Below, piece by piece: positions 63,801-64,000 of a stretch of 64,000 nt of DNA. A model generated the notes under the pieces. It worked only from the letters and a program-made list of their open reading frames with translations, was not told where the DNA came from and did no database searches. How positions within the stretch are numbered: the first letter of the stretch is position 1; every line of letters begins with the position of its first letter. This stretch comes from Mesostigma viride (Eukaryota; Streptophyta; Mesostigmatophyceae; Mesostigmatales; Mesostigmataceae), in contig RPFO01000384.1 of the NCBI GenBank assembly GCA_009746045.1, positions 172,462-236,461 of the forward strand, written 5' to 3'. A program made the position numbers and the translations under genes.

Positions 63801-64000
63801 GCTCATCGTGCTCAGCTTCTGCAGCACGAGGATGACGAACAGCCGCCGCATCGCGTACGGCGTCTCCAGCCGGCGCGCGGCGATGCGCATGCTCTCCACC
63901 GCCGCGTCGTCGTCCTCGAGCAGGCCCAGCCGCCGGCACGCCATCTCGTTACTGAGCAACACGCCGCCCACGGTGCGCAGCTCCTCGAACGAGTGCGCGG
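60841..64000 (-). CDS. Helitron-type Pif1-like helicase, C-terminal part, 5 exons, 5' end outside window
   Basis: DNA helicase (superfamily 1B) of the kind fused to the Rep nuclease in Helitron rolling-circle transposons. Exons in coding order: 64000-62359, 62185-61541, 61372-61295, 61187-61113, 60972-60841. All introns are GT-AG and phase 0 (172-173, 168, 107 and 140 nt). Visible motifs: [11 protein letters not shown] and GLLEDD, typical of the Helitron region before the helicase; Walker A GPAGTGKT (63391-63420); Walker B VVDEIGM (about 63165-63190); GDFRQVAP (about 63050-63075); [10 protein letters not shown]; and, across the first intron, [20 protein letters not shown] and LYTALTRVG. The C-terminus is a long acidic tail ending AIAVGL. 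One base is missing at about 62549-62556, between HEFKWKVGA and VAMITRNLS, so the helicase is disrupted as read. The Rep nuclease should lie beyond 64000 and is not seen. Confidence 0.85.
61501..61556 (-). repeat. 28-bp tandem duplication spanning a splice donor
   Basis: Positions 61501-61528 and 61529-61556 are identical. Each copy holds the minus-strand sequence GATATG-GTAAGC, so the exon 2 donor exists twice (exon end 61541 or 61513). Only the first one met by the transcript (exon end 61541) keeps the frame into exon 3; use of the other would add 28 nt and shift it. Confidence 0.9.

Overview
The window is nuclear DNA of a eukaryote, most likely a GC-rich microalga or other protist. The evidence is a transposon helicase gene with spliceosomal GT-AG introns, a Penelope-like reverse transcriptase remnant, a TTAA-type (piggyBac-like) insertion and very long non-coding repeat arrays. 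I see no rRNA, no intact tRNA, no CRISPR, no prokaryotic operon and no virus-like gene set. The species cannot be named from the sequence.

Layout. (1) 1-8712: mid-GC DNA without a recognisable host gene. It holds a decayed Penelope-like reverse transcriptase on the minus strand (6156-7849). That copy is interrupted by a 391-bp miniature element (7108-7498) with a 5-bp target duplication; removing the element and one duplication rejoins the reading frame. (2) 8713-52945: a head-to-tail array of ten units of about 3.9-4.7 kb (one enlarged to 5.9 kb by an insertion). The array begins and ends exactly with the same ~250-bp GC-rich block, giving 11 blocks and 10 internal units. Each unit has the block, a ~330-bp linker, a ~1.4-1.8-kb G-rich 30-bp minisatellite, a pyrimidine-rich stretch, a ~1.2-kb mid-GC segment with a conserved TATAAAAG, and a ~0.6-kb GC-rich tail. 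Units 2+3 and 4+5 form a near-identical ~8.25-kb higher-order duplication. Unit 2 alone carries a 1736-bp piggyBac-like insertion, and unit 4 shows the empty site. (3) 52946-55395: decayed relatives of the array, including an inverted copy of the pyrimidine-rich stretch and irregular minisatellites. (4) 55396-64000: a much more GC-rich coding block, all on the minus strand. It has the C-terminal two thirds of a Helitron/Pif1-type helicase entering from the right edge (five exons, all introns phase 0, acidic tail), a ~182-bp tandem repeat (four copies), then a ~1,500-residue protein made of four ubiquitin-specific-protease-like modules in the order A-B-A'-B'. B and B' keep the catalytic Cys and His boxes. 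A and A' keep the fold and the Cys-x2-Cys but have lost both boxes.

How the parts may work together (inference): the helicase and the four-module protease-like gene are co-oriented and may be cargo of one rolling-circle element. The ~4-kb array ends in a hairpin followed by CTAG, as Helitron 3' ends do, so the array may be a tandem of non-autonomous relatives; an LTR-like alternative is also possible. Several single-base frameshifts in the coding block may be decay or uncorrected homopolymer errors in the assembly.
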